A DNA stretch of 64,000 bases from Phyto melanocephala (taxonomy: Eukaryota; Arthropoda; Insecta; Diptera; Rhinophoridae): contig OW799233.1 in assembly GCA_941918925.1 (NCBI GenBank), positions 75,011,078 to 75,075,077 of the forward strand, given 5' to 3'. The position numbers and the translations under genes were made by a program. Shown piece by piece: positions 1 through 11,106 of this stretch. How positions within the stretch are numbered: the stretch's first letter is position 1; every line of letters begins with the position of its first letter. The notes under the pieces were generated by a model. It was not told where the DNA came from, did no database searches, and was given only the letters and a program-made list of their open reading frames with translations.

Positions 1-159
1 AGACGGGCAGACGGACAGACGGTCAGGGCTTAATCGACTCCTCTATTCATAAGCTTTCAGAAAATATATACTTTATGGGGTCGGAAATGAAAATTGTAGA
101 AATTACAAACGGAATGACAAAGCTATATATACCCTTGTGCACCACAGGTGAAGGGTATA
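1..159 (-). mobile_element. DINE-1-like (Helentron-type) element, 5' part, subfamily 2, cut by window edge
   Basis: Read on the minus strand this starts with the family's 5' end (TTATACCCTTCACCTGTGG), runs through the shared block 'ccgaccccataaagtatata' and the GTCTGTCCGTCTG repeats, and leaves the window. Fly DINE-1/HINE elements have a similar ATACCC...GGGTAT sub-terminal inverted repeat and a CCGACCCCATAAAGTATATA-like block, which is known for that family. The 5' end abuts a plus-strand copy exactly 4 A's before its GGGTATATATAGG, so this copy is probably inserted in that neighbour. Confidence 0.8.
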
Positions 160-1630
160 AAAAGGGTATATATAGGTTTGTCATTCCGTGTGAAATTTCT
201 ACAATTTTCATTTCCGACCCCATAAAGTATATATTTTCTGAAAGCTTATGAATATTTAGGTGAGTCGATTAAGATCTGTCAGTCTGTCCGTGTGTATGTT
301 GAAATCAACTATTTGAAGCCCCCCGATATCGCATGGACCCGGGTGAGGTAATAAAATATCAGAAATATTCAGGAGTAGATCGGTATTGAAAATCAGAAAC
401 ATCGGTTCATAAACAACTGAGATATGAGCAAAAACCCACGACCACCTCGATTTTTTTTCACAAAAACAACATTACAACAACAACATACATACATACAAAC
501 GTGTATACTGGTAAGAGAAAACGTGGCATCGAATCCCAGCTGAGCCAAAAAAAATTTTTTTTTTAATTTTTTTAAAATTTTTTTTAAATTTTTTTTTATT
601 ATTTATTTAATATATTATTTATATATTTATTATTATACCCTTCACACAGTGAAAAAGGGTATATATAGGTTTGTCATTCCGTGTGAAATTTCTACAATTT
701 TGATTTCCGACCCCATAAAGTATATATTTTCTGAAAGCTTATGAATAGGGGAGTCGATTAAGCCCTGTCAGTCTGTCCGTCTGACCGTCTGTCCGTGTGT
801 ATGTTGAAATCAACTTTTTGAAGCCCCCCGACATCAGTCGGACCCGGGTGAGGTATTAAAATATCAGAAATATTCGGGAGTAGAACGGTATTGAAAATCA
901 GAAACATCGGTACATAAACAACTGAGATATGAGCAAAAACCCACGACCACCTCGATTTTTTATTCACAAAAACAACATTACAACAACAACATACATACAT
1001 ACAAACGTGTATACTGGTTGGAGAAAACGTGGCATCGAATCCCAGCTAAGCCAAAAAAATTTTGTTTTAAATTTTTTTTATTTTTTTTTTGTTTTATATA
1101 TATTATATATGTATATAATAATTTTTTTTTTTTAATTTTTTTTTTAAATTTTTTTTTTTTAAATTTTTTTTTTATTTTTTATTTTTTTTTTGTTTTTTTT
1201 AACATACATACGTGAATTTACTGTTATTGCATGACTACACGTTGTGAAGGGTATATAAGATTCGGCACGGCCGAATATAGCGCTTTTACTTGTTTTTAAA
1301 TTTTTTTTTTATTTATTTTTTGTTTTATATTTGTTATATATATTTTAATTATTTTTTTTTAATTTTTTTTTTATTTTTTTTTTTTTAATTTTTTTTTAAT
1401 TTTTTTTTTTAATTTTTTTTTAATTTTTTTTTTTAATTTTTTTTTTTTTTAACATACATACGTAAACTTATAATTTTACAATGGGATGTTTTTATATATG
1501 TATGTTTTTTATATGTATGTACGTATTTTATATGGGATGAATGGTGATACAAACTACTGTTATTGCTTGACTACACGTTGTGAAGGGTATATAAGATTCG
1601 GCACGGCCGAATATAGCGCTCTTACTTGTT
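160..1630 (+). mobile_element. DINE-1-like element, subfamily 1, interrupted by another copy at 636-1294
   Basis: Positions 160-635 hold the 5' conserved part, the CATACATA microsatellite and the block GTGGCATCGAATCCCAGCTG, then an A/T tract. The tract resumes at about 1295 and runs into the family's 3' end (AAGATTCGGCACGGCCGAAT...ACTTGTT) at 1630. The 3' hairpin TTCGGC-acg-GCCGAA and the CTTGTT terminus are what identify this as a DINE-1/HINE-like rolling-circle derivative. It is non-coding; the short open frames here are A/T-tract artefacts. Confidence 0.75.
636..1294 (+). mobile_element. DINE-1-like element, subfamily 1, complete ends, inserted in the A/T tract of another copy
   Basis: It begins TTATACCCTTCACACAGTG and ends ATATAGCGCTTTTACTTGTT. 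The region after the T tract is shorter than in sister copies: the segment with AATGGGATG and the GGATGAATGGTG block is deleted, so CATACGTGAATTTA joins directly to CTGTTATTGC. Both termini are present, so this is a whole inserted unit sitting inside the T-rich middle of the copy at 160-1630. Confidence 0.75.
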
Positions 1631-2648
1631 TTTTTTTTAATTTTTTATTTTTTTTAAAAAAATTTTTTTATTATTTTTTTTGTTTCATATTTATTATATA
1701 TATTTTAATTATTTTTTAATTTAATTTAATTTTTAATTTTTTTTTAAATTTTTTTAAATATTTTTTTCACCTGTGGTGCACAAGGTATATATAGCTTTGT
1801 CATTCCGTTTGTAATTTCTACAATTTTCATTTCCGACCCCATAAAGTATATATATTCTGAAAGCTTATGAATAGAGGAGTCGATTAAGCCCTGACCGTCT
1901 GTCCGTCTACCCGTCTGTCCGTGTGTTGGTTGAAATCAACTTTTAGAAGCAACTATATGTTCCTCAGATCTGTATATGGTATCAATCTCTTGGAAATATC
2001 CAGGAATGAATCGCTATTGAAATTCAGCACAATCGCCCCATAACTTTCTGAGATATGAGCAAAAAACCACGACCACCTCGTTTTTTTTCACAATTACAAC
2101 AACAACATACATACATACATACATACATACATACATGTAAAAAACATACCAAACAAAAAAAATTACAAAAAAAAAAAATATTAAAAATAAGAAAAAAATA
2201 AGAAAAAAAACTAAAAAAAAAAATTTAAAAAAAATTAAAAAAAAATATAAAAAAAAATAATAAAATATAAATAATATATTAAATAAAATAAAATTTTTTT
2301 GGCTCAGCTGGGATTCGATGCCACATTTATTCTAACGTGTACGTATGCACGTATTTTATATGGGATGAATGGTGATACAAACAATTGTTATTGCATGACT
2401 ACACGTTGTGAAGGGTATATAAGATTCGGCACGGCCGAATATAGCACTGTTACTTGTTTTTTTATTTTTTAACATACATACGTAAATTTATAATTTTACA
2501 ATGGGATGTTTTTATATATGTATGTTTTTTATATGTATGTACGTATTTCATATGGGGAATGGTGATACAAACTGCTGTTATTGCATGACTACACGTTGTG
2601 AAGGGTATATAAGATTCGGCATGGCCGAATATAGCGTTCTTACTTGTT
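1631..2648 (+). mobile_element. DINE-1-like element, 5'-truncated, interrupted by a subfamily 2 copy at 1768-2458
   Basis: The T-rich tract 1631-1767 resembles the tract of neighbouring copies. After the insertion, 2459-2648 carries the AACATACATACGTAAATTTA block and a full 3' end with a TTCGGC-atg-GCCGAA hairpin. The 5' conserved part is missing. Confidence 0.6.
1768..2458 (+). mobile_element. DINE-1-like element, subfamily 2
   Basis: This is the subfamily with CACCTGTGGTGCAC near the 5' end and GTGTTGGTTGAAATCAACTT internally. The first bases of the usual terminus (TTATACCCTT) are lost. The block GGCTCAGCTGGGATTCGATG lies after the A/T tract and in opposite orientation to subfamily 1. It ends with the hairpin and GCACTGTTACTTGTT. 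Confidence 0.75.
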
Positions 2649-2926
2649 TTAGATAGGGTTTTTTCCCGCAATTTTTTGTTTCCCGGGAATGCGAAATTTA
2701 TTTTTTAATATCCGGGGAACCCGCCGCAAAACAAATATAAGGTAAATTTGTTTTTAATTTATAAAAAACTTTTTATTAAAAAACATAAAATAGTTTATAA
2801 TGTAAAAAAACACTTCAAAACTTTAAAAATTTATAAATAAACTTGACTTTAAAATATAAATTGAGTAAAAATATTTTTTATTGAAAAAAATATTATTCTC
2901 TACTTACGAGATCAAATATGAGCACA
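2649..2926. other. AT-rich spacer, no gene seen
   Basis: No open frame or RNA gene is recognisable. The left edge has a GC patch (TTTCCCGGGAATGCG, CCGGGGAACCCGCCGC) unlike the surrounding AT-rich DNA. This could be the terminus of an unidentified transposon, but I could not find a partner repeat. Confidence 0.4.
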
Positions 2927-3200
2927 AACAAGTAAGAGTGCTATATTCGGCCATGCCGAATCTTATATACCCTTCACAACGTGTAGTCATACAATAACAG
3001 TAGTTAAAAATATAAAAAAAAAATATTAAAAAAAATATAAAAAAAAAATTTTAAAAAAATAATTAAAATATAAATAATAAATATAAAACAAAAAATATTA
3101 AAAAAAAAAATTAAAAAAAAATAATTAAAATATAAATAATAAATATAAAATAAAAAAAAATGAAAAAAAAATAAAAAAAAACTATATAAAAAAAATTTTT
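2927..3200 (-). mobile_element. DINE-1-like 3' fragment
   Basis: The minus-strand 3' end (AACAAGTAAGAGTGC, hairpin TTCGGC-cat-GCCGAA, ACCCTTCACAACGTGTAG) is followed by an A-rich tract. The 5' half of the element is absent. Confidence 0.7.
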
Positions 3201-4160
3201 TTTCGTCCGTAGAAGCATTTTGACTGAAATATTTGCATTAAATCCTATCCCACTAACATAATAAATATGTATGTTTTTATTAGTGATGTAACGAATATTC
3301 GCATTCGCAAAATTAATGCGAATATATAATGAAAAATTCATAATGTAAATAACATTAGATAAACAAACTTAAATAATATTTTTATTTGTTTATTAAATTA
3401 TTTTATTTAAGACATATTTTTTAATAATATTTTTAAAAGAATTATTAGAATTTACAAGTAGTATTACAACAATGAGCATCTGATTAATTAAATATAGAAA
3501 TTACTACTACCACAGTTTTAAAGAAAAATTAGTTGTTCATAAAAAGTCTCGTATCAAAAGTATTGTTTTTTGTGTAAGAATGGAACGAAAAATTGCACAT
3601 TAATCTTATATAAAAATGTTTTTTTTTATAAATAACCCCAATCACACCTTTAGTTTCGATGTAATGTTTTATGCACATATATACATATATTGTTCAATTA
3701 ATAAGACCAACTGGATTTTCGATATTTTAAAATGTTTGATGTTAGCAAAAATGTTATTATAAGCGGATAGAGTATTTGATTGAGCTGGTAAACTTATCCA
3801 AAAATTATTTAGTACAAGTTACTTTCTGTTCATTTGATTAGACTTAATTAAGGTAAAAACATTTAAAAATTATTTTTTGCAATATTTTAGCAGTGTAAAT
3901 ATACACGGTATAAAATTACTTTAAATATGCAACTTTTAGTTAGTCTAATGACAACTCTTTGCAGCACGATTGCGAATCCATCTTACGCGTTTAGGGGGAT
4001 GTTTTTATTAAAAAATGCATATGAATCGTTTGTTAAATGGTTGCCAAAACTATTACTGATCAACAAAATAAAAACAATTATTAAAAAAATTACATTTTGG
4101 TTATCGATGACATTTACATAATGAGTGTGCCATCTCTTAATTTGTGTTAATTATATATTA
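3201..4160. other. AT-rich stretch without recognisable gene
   Basis: A short open frame at 3927-4121 has no recognisable domain and no codon-like composition. At 3280-3330 the sequence TAGTGATGTAACGAATATTC followed by inverted GCGAATAT motifs looks like a hAT-type terminus (family knowledge), but no matching opposite end was found. Confidence 0.4.
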
Positions 4161-4872
4161 CTAGCCAAACCCGGCGCGCGTTGCTACGCCCCTTAATGAA
4201 TCAATTTGCATTCTGAATTTTTATTGAATATCAAGCGCAAAAACCTAAAAACTATAATTTTTTTATGGGCGCGGCCCTGCCCACTTTTCTAATTAGAAAA
4301 ATCGGTCCAGTGCATGTAACTCAAAATGATAAATTTTTTTTTATGGGCGTGGCACTGCCCACTTTTCTAATCACGAAATTGTAAAGTCATGACAGCTTAG
4401 TGTGTGTGCAAAGTTTTAGAAAAATCGGTCCAGTGCAAGTTCCTCAAACTTATAACTTTTTTTTATGGGCGTGGCCCTGCCCACTTTTCTAATCACCAAA
4501 TTATAAAGTCATGACAGCCCAATATGTGTGCAAAGTTTAAGGAAAATCCGTCCAGTGCAAGTACCTCAAAATTAAAAATTTTTTATGGGCGTGGCCCCGC
4601 CCACTTTTCTAATCACGAAATTATTTAGTCATGAGAGCTCGATATTTGTGCAAAGTTTCAGAAAAATCGGTCATGTGCAAGTAGCTTAAAATGATAACTA
4701 ATTTTTTATGGGCGTGGTCCCGCCCACTTTTTTCCACCCATAAACACTCCCTGGTATGTGTACAACAACTTACCAAAGTTTGAGCCCGATCGGTTTTACA
4801 GTTTCGGAGTCTATAGCTAACGCACACACACACACACACACACACACAGAGTTTCACTTTTATATATATAGA
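4161..4872 (-). mobile_element. Non-autonomous Helitron, copy 1
   Basis: On the minus strand it starts TCTATATATATAAAAGTG and ends GCGCGCCGGGTTTGGCTAG, flanked by A on the 5' side and T on the 3' side. This is the classical Helitron arrangement (5'-TC, 3'-CTRR, a GC hairpin near the 3' end, insertion in an AT dinucleotide). A (TG)n microsatellite follows the 5' end. The interior holds about five units of roughly 120 bp, each with GGGCGTGGC...GCCCAC. There is no Rep/helicase coding sequence. Confidence 0.85.
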
Positions 4873-4926
4873 TTAGTCACCTTTTCATATTTTTAAGATT
4901 TATGGATTTTGACATTATCCATAATA

Positions 4927-5200
4927 AACAAGTAACAGTGCTATATTCGGCCGTGCCGAATCTTATATACCCTTCACAACGTGTAGTCATGCAATAACAA
5001 TTGTTTGTATCACCATTCATCCCATATAAAATACGTGCATACGTACATGTTAGAATAAATGTGGCATCGAATCCCAGCTGAGCCAAAAAAATTTTATTTT
5101 ATTTTATTTAATATATTATTCATATTTTATTATTTTTTTTTATATTTTTTTTAAAAAATATTTTTAGAAAAATTTTTAAAAAATTTTTTAAAATTTGAAT
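4927..5200 (-). mobile_element. DINE-1-like 3' fragment, subfamily 2
   Basis: This is a minus-strand 3' end with hairpin, then the ATTCATCCCATATAAAATAC block and the GTGGCATCGAATCCCAGCTG block in subfamily 2 position, then an A/T tract. It is truncated before the 5' part; 5201-5224 is non-DINE sequence. Confidence 0.7.
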
Positions 5201-5224
5201 TTGGTAGCTTTGGGCTGCTTTTAA

Positions 5225-6849
5225 TTATACCCTTCACACAGTGAACAAGTAAGAGCGCTATATTCGGCCGTGCCGAATCTTATATACCCTTTACAACGTG
5301 TAGTCATGCAATAACAGTGTATGTAACACGTATGTATTTTAAAAAAACAAAAAAAAAAAAAAAATTTTTTTAAAATTTAAAAAAAAAATTTTAAAAAAAT
5401 TAAAAAAAAATTTTAAAAAAAATTTAAAAAAAAATTATTATGTAAATAATATATATAAAACAAAAAAAAACTAAAAAAAAAAATTAAAAAAAAATAATAA
5501 AAAATAATAATAAAAATATAAATAATATATTAAATAAAAAATAAAAAAAAAATTAAAAAAAAAATGTAAAAAAAAATTTAAAAAAAAATTAAAAAAAAAT
5601 TTTTTTGGCTCAGCTGGGATTCGATGCCACGTTTTCTCTAACCAGTATACACGTTTGTATGTATGTATGTTGTTGTTGTAATGTTGTTTTTGTTGAAAAA
5701 AAATCGAGGTGGTCGTGGGTTTTTACTCATATCTCAGTTATTTATGTACCGATGTTTCTGATTTTCAATACCGATCTACTCCCGAATATTTCTGATATTT
5801 TAATACCTTACCCGGGTCCAACCTATGTCGGGGGGCTTCAAAAAGTTGATTTCAACATACACACGGACAGACGGTCAGACGGACAGACGGACAGACTGAC
5901 AGGGCTTAATTGACTCCCCTATTCATAAGCTTTCAGAAAATATATACTTTATGGGGTCGGAAATCAAAATTGTAGAAATTTCACACGGAATGACAAACCT
6001 ATATATACCCTTTTTCACTGTGTGAAGGGTATAAAAAGGGTATATATAGGTTTGTCATTCCGTGTAAAATTTCTACAATTTTCATTTCCGACCCCATAAA
6101 GTATATATTTTCTGAAAGCTTATGAATAGGGAAGTCGATTAAGCTCTGTCAGTCTGTCCGTCTGACCGTCTGTCCGTGTGTATGTTGAAATCAACTTTTT
6201 GAAGCCCCCCGACATAGCTTGGACCCGTGTGAGGTATTAAAATATCAGAAATATTCGGGAGTAGATCGCTAGTGAAAATCAGAAACATCGGTACATAAAC
6301 AACTGAGATATGAGCAAAAACCCACGACCACCTCGATTTTTTTTTCACAAAAACAACATTACAACAACAACATACATACATACAAACGTGTATACTGGTT
6401 AGAGAAAACGTGGCATCGAATCCCAGCTGAGGCAAAAAAAAATTTTTTTTATATATTAAAAATTTTTTTAAAAATTTTTTTTTTATTTTTTTTTTATTTT
6501 TTATTTAATATATTATTTATATTTTTATTATTTTTTTTTTAATATTTTTTTTTAATTTTTTTTTTATTTTTTTTTGTTTTACATTAATTATATATAATTT
6601 AATTATTTTTTTAAAAATTTTTTTTTTTTTAATTTTTTTTTTTTAATTTTTTTTTTTTATTTTTTTTTAACATACATACGTAAATTTATAATTTTACAAT
6701 GGGATGTTTTTTATATATGTATATTTTTTATATGTATGTACGTATTTCATATGAGATGAATGGTGATACAAACTACTGTTATTGCATGACTACACGTTGT
6801 GAAGGGTATATAAGATTCGGCACGGCCGAATGTAGCGCTCTTACTTGTT
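5225..6849 (+). mobile_element. DINE-1-like element, subfamily 1, complete, hosting another copy near its 5' end
   Basis: Only 20 bases of the 5' terminus (5225-5244, TTATACCCTTCACACAGTGA) precede the inserted minus-strand copy. The element resumes at 6034 with AAAAGGGTATATATAGG and runs to the 3' hairpin and ACTTGTT at 6849. Removing the inner element restores the family consensus exactly at this point. Confidence 0.85.
5245..6033 (-). mobile_element. DINE-1-like element, subfamily 1, full length, inserted in 5225-6849
   Basis: On the plus strand it runs from ACAAGTAAGAGCGC to GTGTGAAGGGTATA. It contains all family blocks in reverse: 3' hairpin, long A tract, GGCTCAGCTGGGATTCGATG, ATGT microsatellite, and the CCGACCCC block. 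It lies in an A run (GTGA/AAAAGGG) of the host copy. Confidence 0.85.
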
Positions 6850-6874
6850 TTATTTAAGAGTTCCCGAATATATA

Positions 6875-8026
6875 CAAGGTGGCGCAAAAGAAATCCTCCT
6901 ATCAGAAAATGCTACAAATTTTGCAATTGGCCCCTAATGTCAGTTCTGTTTTGACATTTGTGTAGTAAACACATGCAAAATACACGTTAATAAACAATGT
7001 TACGCTACACTGCTCCAGAACGCGGAATATTGGTGACTATTTATTTGACCAATAATCGGTCGGTGACTTTGGCACAACGTGAATTTCGTCGCAGATTTCC
7101 TAGCCGTCCAACGCCTACTGGTGAAACACTGCGACGTTTAGCCGCTCGCCTCGAAGAGACTGGCACAACACGAGATGCTGCCAGGAGTGGCAGACCCCGG
7201 AGTAGCCGTTCTGCAGAGAATATTGCTGCTGTAGCCGAGGATGTCATGGAAGCGCCGTCGTCATCGACCAGACGACGTGCCACGCAAATGGCTACCAGTC
7301 GACGGTCTTTACAGCGAATTTTGGTACAAGATTTGAAGATGTTTCCGTACAAAGTCCAGACGGTGCATCAGCTGTTAGCTGCTAACCGCCAATCGCGTCG
7401 AACATACGCTCAAGCCATCCTGAATCACCACCACAAAAATAATCATGAGTGATGAGGCCCATTTCCATCTTAGCGGGTACGTAAATAAGCAAAATTTACG
7501 CTTCTGGGGCACTGAAAATCCGCGTGTAACCCACGAAGAGCCATTACACCCGCTCAAAGTTACTGTATGGTGTGCTGTTTTCGCTGGAGGGGTCATCGGA
7601 CCTTTTTTCTTCGAAGACGTCGCGGGCCAAACGGTTACTGTGAATGGTGAGCGCTACAGAGCAATGATCAACGAGTTCTTTTTGCCGCAACTTAATGAAT
7701 TGGGATTGGAAAACATGTGGTTCCAACAGGAGGGTGCAACAGCACACACTGCACGTGCCACAACCGATATGCTGAAGGATGCATTTCCCGGGCGCCTTAT
7801 CTCCCGTTTTGGCGATTTGAACTGGCCAGCAAGATCGCCTGATTTGACCGCTCCAGAATTCTTTTTGTGGGGCTTTTTGAAGTCGCGGGTTTATGTCAGC
7901 AAGCCTCAGACTCTTGCAGCTCTTAAAGACAATATCCGTCAAGAATATCCAAAAAGAATCAAAGTTTTTAATTTTTTTTTAAATTACAGCCAAAAAACAT
8001 CGGAAGGTTATTTTTGCGCCACCTTG
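6875..8026 (+). mobile_element. Tc1/mariner-superfamily element with short terminal inverted repeats
   Basis: Terminal repeats CAAGGTGGCGCAAAA at the left and its complement TTTTTGCGCCACCTTG at the right are flanked by TA on both sides (6873-6874 and 8027-8028), as is standard for this superfamily. The 1152-bp unit carries one transposase gene, broken by a frameshift and apparently missing its C-terminal tail. Confidence 0.85.
6997..8026 (+). pseudogene. Tc1/mariner-like transposase, frameshifted
   Basis: The product would be a DDE transposase that binds the terminal repeats and cuts and pastes the element. Frame 1 (6997-7452, about 151 residues) starts MLRYTAPERG and gives the N-terminal helix-turn-helix region with an arginine-rich linker. 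The catalytic core is in another frame from about 7436, showing MSDEAHFHLSGYVNKQN (first Asp), WFQQEGATAHT (second acidic residue is Glu, GAG at 7730-7732, where the related element at 59.4-60.3 kb has Asp) and RSPDLTAPEFFLWG (third Asp). I count 36 residues between the second and third acidic positions. After DNIRQE the frame runs into unrelated AT-rich sequence, suggesting a C-terminal deletion before the right repeat. The gene is inactive as it stands. Confidence 0.85.
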
Positions 8027-8028
8027 TA

Positions 8029-8669
8029 CTTGGAAACGGTCCGAATTCACAGTGTAAGGAGAAATAATTTTATGGTAAACAACGTTAGCATTAATTATCG
8101 CAGAAATTGGAGTCACGTTCCTTCCCATTACGGTTGCCACCATATTATGAGCTCTTTCACCTACTTTAGCACATTCTTGTGGGCGCCGCAAGTGTAAGTT
8201 AAACCCGCACTCATCTATAAAAATAATTTTTTCCTTTTGTTGAGGAGACCAAATTACAAACTCTGAGACATACTTTCGACGGTTTTCAAAAGCAGTTGCA
8301 CTATTCATACGGTCCATTTCGATAGAAATAGAAGCCATTTTAAGCGTAATTTTGATTCGGTTCACTCACCACAATCGCCGCATTTTTTTTAGGATTTGAG
8401 AATTTATGTATTTTTTTTGGCCTATTTTTTCCACGAGGAAGTTCCACTAGTTCGTAATCGTGTCGTGAAATAATAGTTTTAGTGGTGTTTATATTTACGG
8501 CAGTTATACGAGCTGCTTCCGCGATGGTATCTTCCTCCTCATACAATTTTATAATCATTAGTTTAACGTTTTTTGAAATGTTTGCATATTTTCTTCTTTT
8601 TCTTATGGGTCCGCTCACTTCTGTTTCATCCAAATCACTCATTTTCAAGTTTTGACTTTGCATGTGCAA
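8029..8669 (-). pseudogene. Second DDE transposase fragment (IS630/Tc1-like), minus strand
   Basis: Two overlapping minus-strand frames, 8669-8340 and 8365 down to 8029, look like one broken gene. The first, with SKNVKLMIIKLYEEEDT and AEAARITAVN, resembles a helix-turn-helix DNA-binding domain. The second has IIFIDECGFNLHLRR, the usual context of the first catalytic Asp in IS630/Tc1-type transposases, followed by GERAHNMVATVMGRN. The rest of the catalytic domain is missing at the TA where the 6875-8026 element begins, so that element or the DINE to its left probably displaced it. Family assignment is from motif shape only. Confidence 0.6.
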
Positions 8670-9659
8670 TAAATACTACTTTCATATTCAATTGCATTGA
8701 CCTATTTAGTAAATAAAGTAATACAACCGTTATCCGCAACCAACAACAATGGATAACAGCGAAAAATAAAAAATTCCCTTTAATTTTAAAAATGGTTTAA
8801 TTTCATTTGAAAAATGTTTAACTGTATTTTGATAAAGTTTCGTTTGCTTTGAATAAAGTTTTGGTTATTTTAAAAAATGTTTCGCTAAATTTGAAAAAGG
8901 TTTTATTTAAACTGAAAAGAATAAACTATTATAAAAGAAAGGTGAAGGTGTAGATTTGGGGTTGAATATATTGAGTATGTAAGTTTTTTATTTTATTTTA
9001 TTACATTTTGGGCTGACAATAAGCTACAAAAACCTTGCCTGCATGGTGGGTGGGTTAAGAAATAGTGTAGTGTTTTCCATCTGCAGCTTCACTTTAATTA
9101 TCAAAAAATTGTTTTTATTTAATTCGTTTTTTATTTATATTTATTGATTTATTAAATATGTTGGGGGTCACTTCTTCTAGATAGCTACCTAAAGTTTAAA
9201 ATTCGGTAACGTATTTGGATTCAATTTTAACTTTATCAATATAATTGGGAACAAGACGCACCCCAACGACGAGCACAGCCGGAATTAATAAGTTGAACCC
9301 ACGTGGGGCTTTAGTTATCGATACTTTTGAATATTATTGTGCAATTTCTTCTAGATGCTGAGGGCTCTGAATTTTTATGTGTGGTGATTCACAAATTTCA
9401 AAATTTTAATTTTATTTAAAGTTTTAGTTTTATCATTTGTTACTGTGACTTAATTGTTTAATGTGTTTATGATTAACAGTTCCTGGTTAATATTTCGTAG
9501 GATAATGTTTAATAGGGCTTGGTTTCGAAAATTGAGAAGTTATTCTGGTATATTAATGAGTAGAGATTTGTCGCATCTAGTAGTGATTGGCTCCGTACAC
9601 TACCTCTGACTCTAGTGGTTCTTAGAACTTCTCGTGGACCAAATAAAAATAAGATAGGG
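8670..9659. other. AT-rich sequence without clear coding
   Basis: No domain-bearing reading frame was seen. The part after about 9000 has higher complexity and may be the 5' untranslated region of the fossil LOA-like element whose ORF1 remnant follows. I could not define its 5' end. Confidence 0.35.
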
Positions 9660-10620
9660 CGGTTCCCAAATTATACCAAAAATTAATAAAACTAATAAAA
9701 AAATTAAAGTTACGGTGCAGAGCCTTATAAACTCAGTACCAGCGGCTAATGACGGTGAGCAAGTCATCAATGACTGTAAGAAAATAATTTCGGAGGTGGG
9801 CAACTTCGCTTCCGTTATTGATAAACCATCAAGAAGAATAGAGAACGAGGGATCGGATCCAAGGGTGAGCGTTAAGCATTCCCAGCCACACAAGACAGGC
9901 GAGGACTCCGGCACCTCTGACTCAAACAAAGAAGATGCTGACACTACGGTGTTATGCATAAAAGATACCACTGAGTTAGACAAAATGGTTGAGGAAGATA
10001 GTGCAAGCATTGCCAAACTCACCACAGAGAAAATAAGAACTCTTTCCGGAGCGCAGCAAAGAAAGACTGCCAAAAAGAAACAGAGAGTAGATGAGAAAGG
10101 TCAACGGAATGCCGATAAAGAGAAAGACTCATCTACACCTATTTATACCGAATAGGGCAAGAGAGTTCGATCTCCAGAGGAGCAGAACACCGTTGGTAAC
10201 CCCTCAGAGAAAAAAGCTACCAGCATGGAAGTAAAGCGGATAACAATTCCCAACTCCCGAAAAAAATCTTTTCGGAAAATCTGAAAGGAAAAGGGAATAA
10301 ACCAAAAGCTTCAACCTTTAAACAGGCGAAGGCGGTAGCTAAGATTACAGGTAATGATGGAACAGAAAGGAAAAACATTTCACTATCACGAAAAAGAAAG
10401 CCGGAAGAGAAATCGGCTTAGGAGCAACCCACGTTTGCGAAAGTGACGTAAAGGAAGATGACAGAGGAGCTATGCTATGCCTCATCGACTCCAATAGCGC
10501 ATCGGGTAAAATTCCAATGGCACATCAGAAAGCAATAGAGAACGCTAAAAATGAGAGGATTGTGCAGTATTTCCTGGAAGCGGATGATAATGCTCCACAA
10601 AACCACATAGAAAGCTGTAG
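9660..10620 (+). pseudogene. Fossil LOA-like non-LTR element, ORF1 N-terminal half
   Basis: An open frame to 10155 has no ATG at its apparent start. It encodes a charged, Lys/Glu/Ser-rich protein with LSGAQQRKTAKKKQR near its end, a motif typical of ORF1 proteins of LOA/R1-group elements (DUF4780-type; family knowledge). The frame continues past a TAG with KRVRSPEEQ and, through frameshifts, to a segment resembling the start of the DUF4780 domain (LCLIDSNSASGKIP). It ends at the GTAG target duplication of LTR element I and resumes at 18813. It is ancient and much decayed compared with the LOA-like copy at 42.5-47.8 kb. Confidence 0.65.
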
Positions 10621-11106
10621 TGTAGCGAAGCTAATATAGAGCACTACAGGGCACTTCACTTAAAAACACATTTGTACCGCAGGGTACCTAAACTCACAAT
10701 TATTTGGGTAAACTGTAATATGAACCCTGTTGTGACAATATAAATAAATGTGTGTGAAATAAGCCGCGCTTGGGAAATGATCGTATTACTTCAATTCGTC
10801 TGGCAAGCGTCTGGCGGCACTTGACAACATCAAGTGTTTGTGTGCCGTTATTCTTTCCGTTTTGGGCAAATATATAAACACACACACGAACCCATACTAT
10901 TGGTGTGTGTATTACAGTATCGGCACGCTTCATATTACTTTAATTTTTCTGTTTCATTCCCACGGTATATCAGTGTGGGACGGACAACTAATTTTTAAGT
11001 ACTAACACTAGTAATTTAATTATAATAATAATTTTAGAATAAGTACTAACCAACACTAGACTAGTTTTAAGATTCTCATAAGTAGTATATAAGGAAATCA
11101 TTTTAA

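Noticed and set aside
1140..1200. Long A/T homopolymer-rich tracts as assembly errors
   Set aside because: The same tracts recur at the same place in many DINE copies, so they are part of the element, although exact lengths may be unreliable.
3282..3330. hAT-like terminus TAGTGATGTAACGAATATTC as a full element
   Set aside because: No matching opposite end or 8-bp duplication found; kept only as a note.
3927..4121. 64-codon open frame as a gene
   Set aside because: No domain, no neighbours of interest, AT-rich composition like the surrounding non-coding DNA.
4820..4848. (CA)n tracts here and at 53.2, 58.7 and 60.5 kb as independent microsatellites
   Set aside because: They are a fixed internal part of the Helitron family, next to its 5' end.
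7041..7352. Minus-strand frame opposite the Tc1/mariner transposase
   Set aside because: A shadow of the transposase coding strand.
10700..10933. Antisense 77-codon frame in the LTR of element I
   Set aside because: Falls wholly in the LTR and has no domain; a chance frame.
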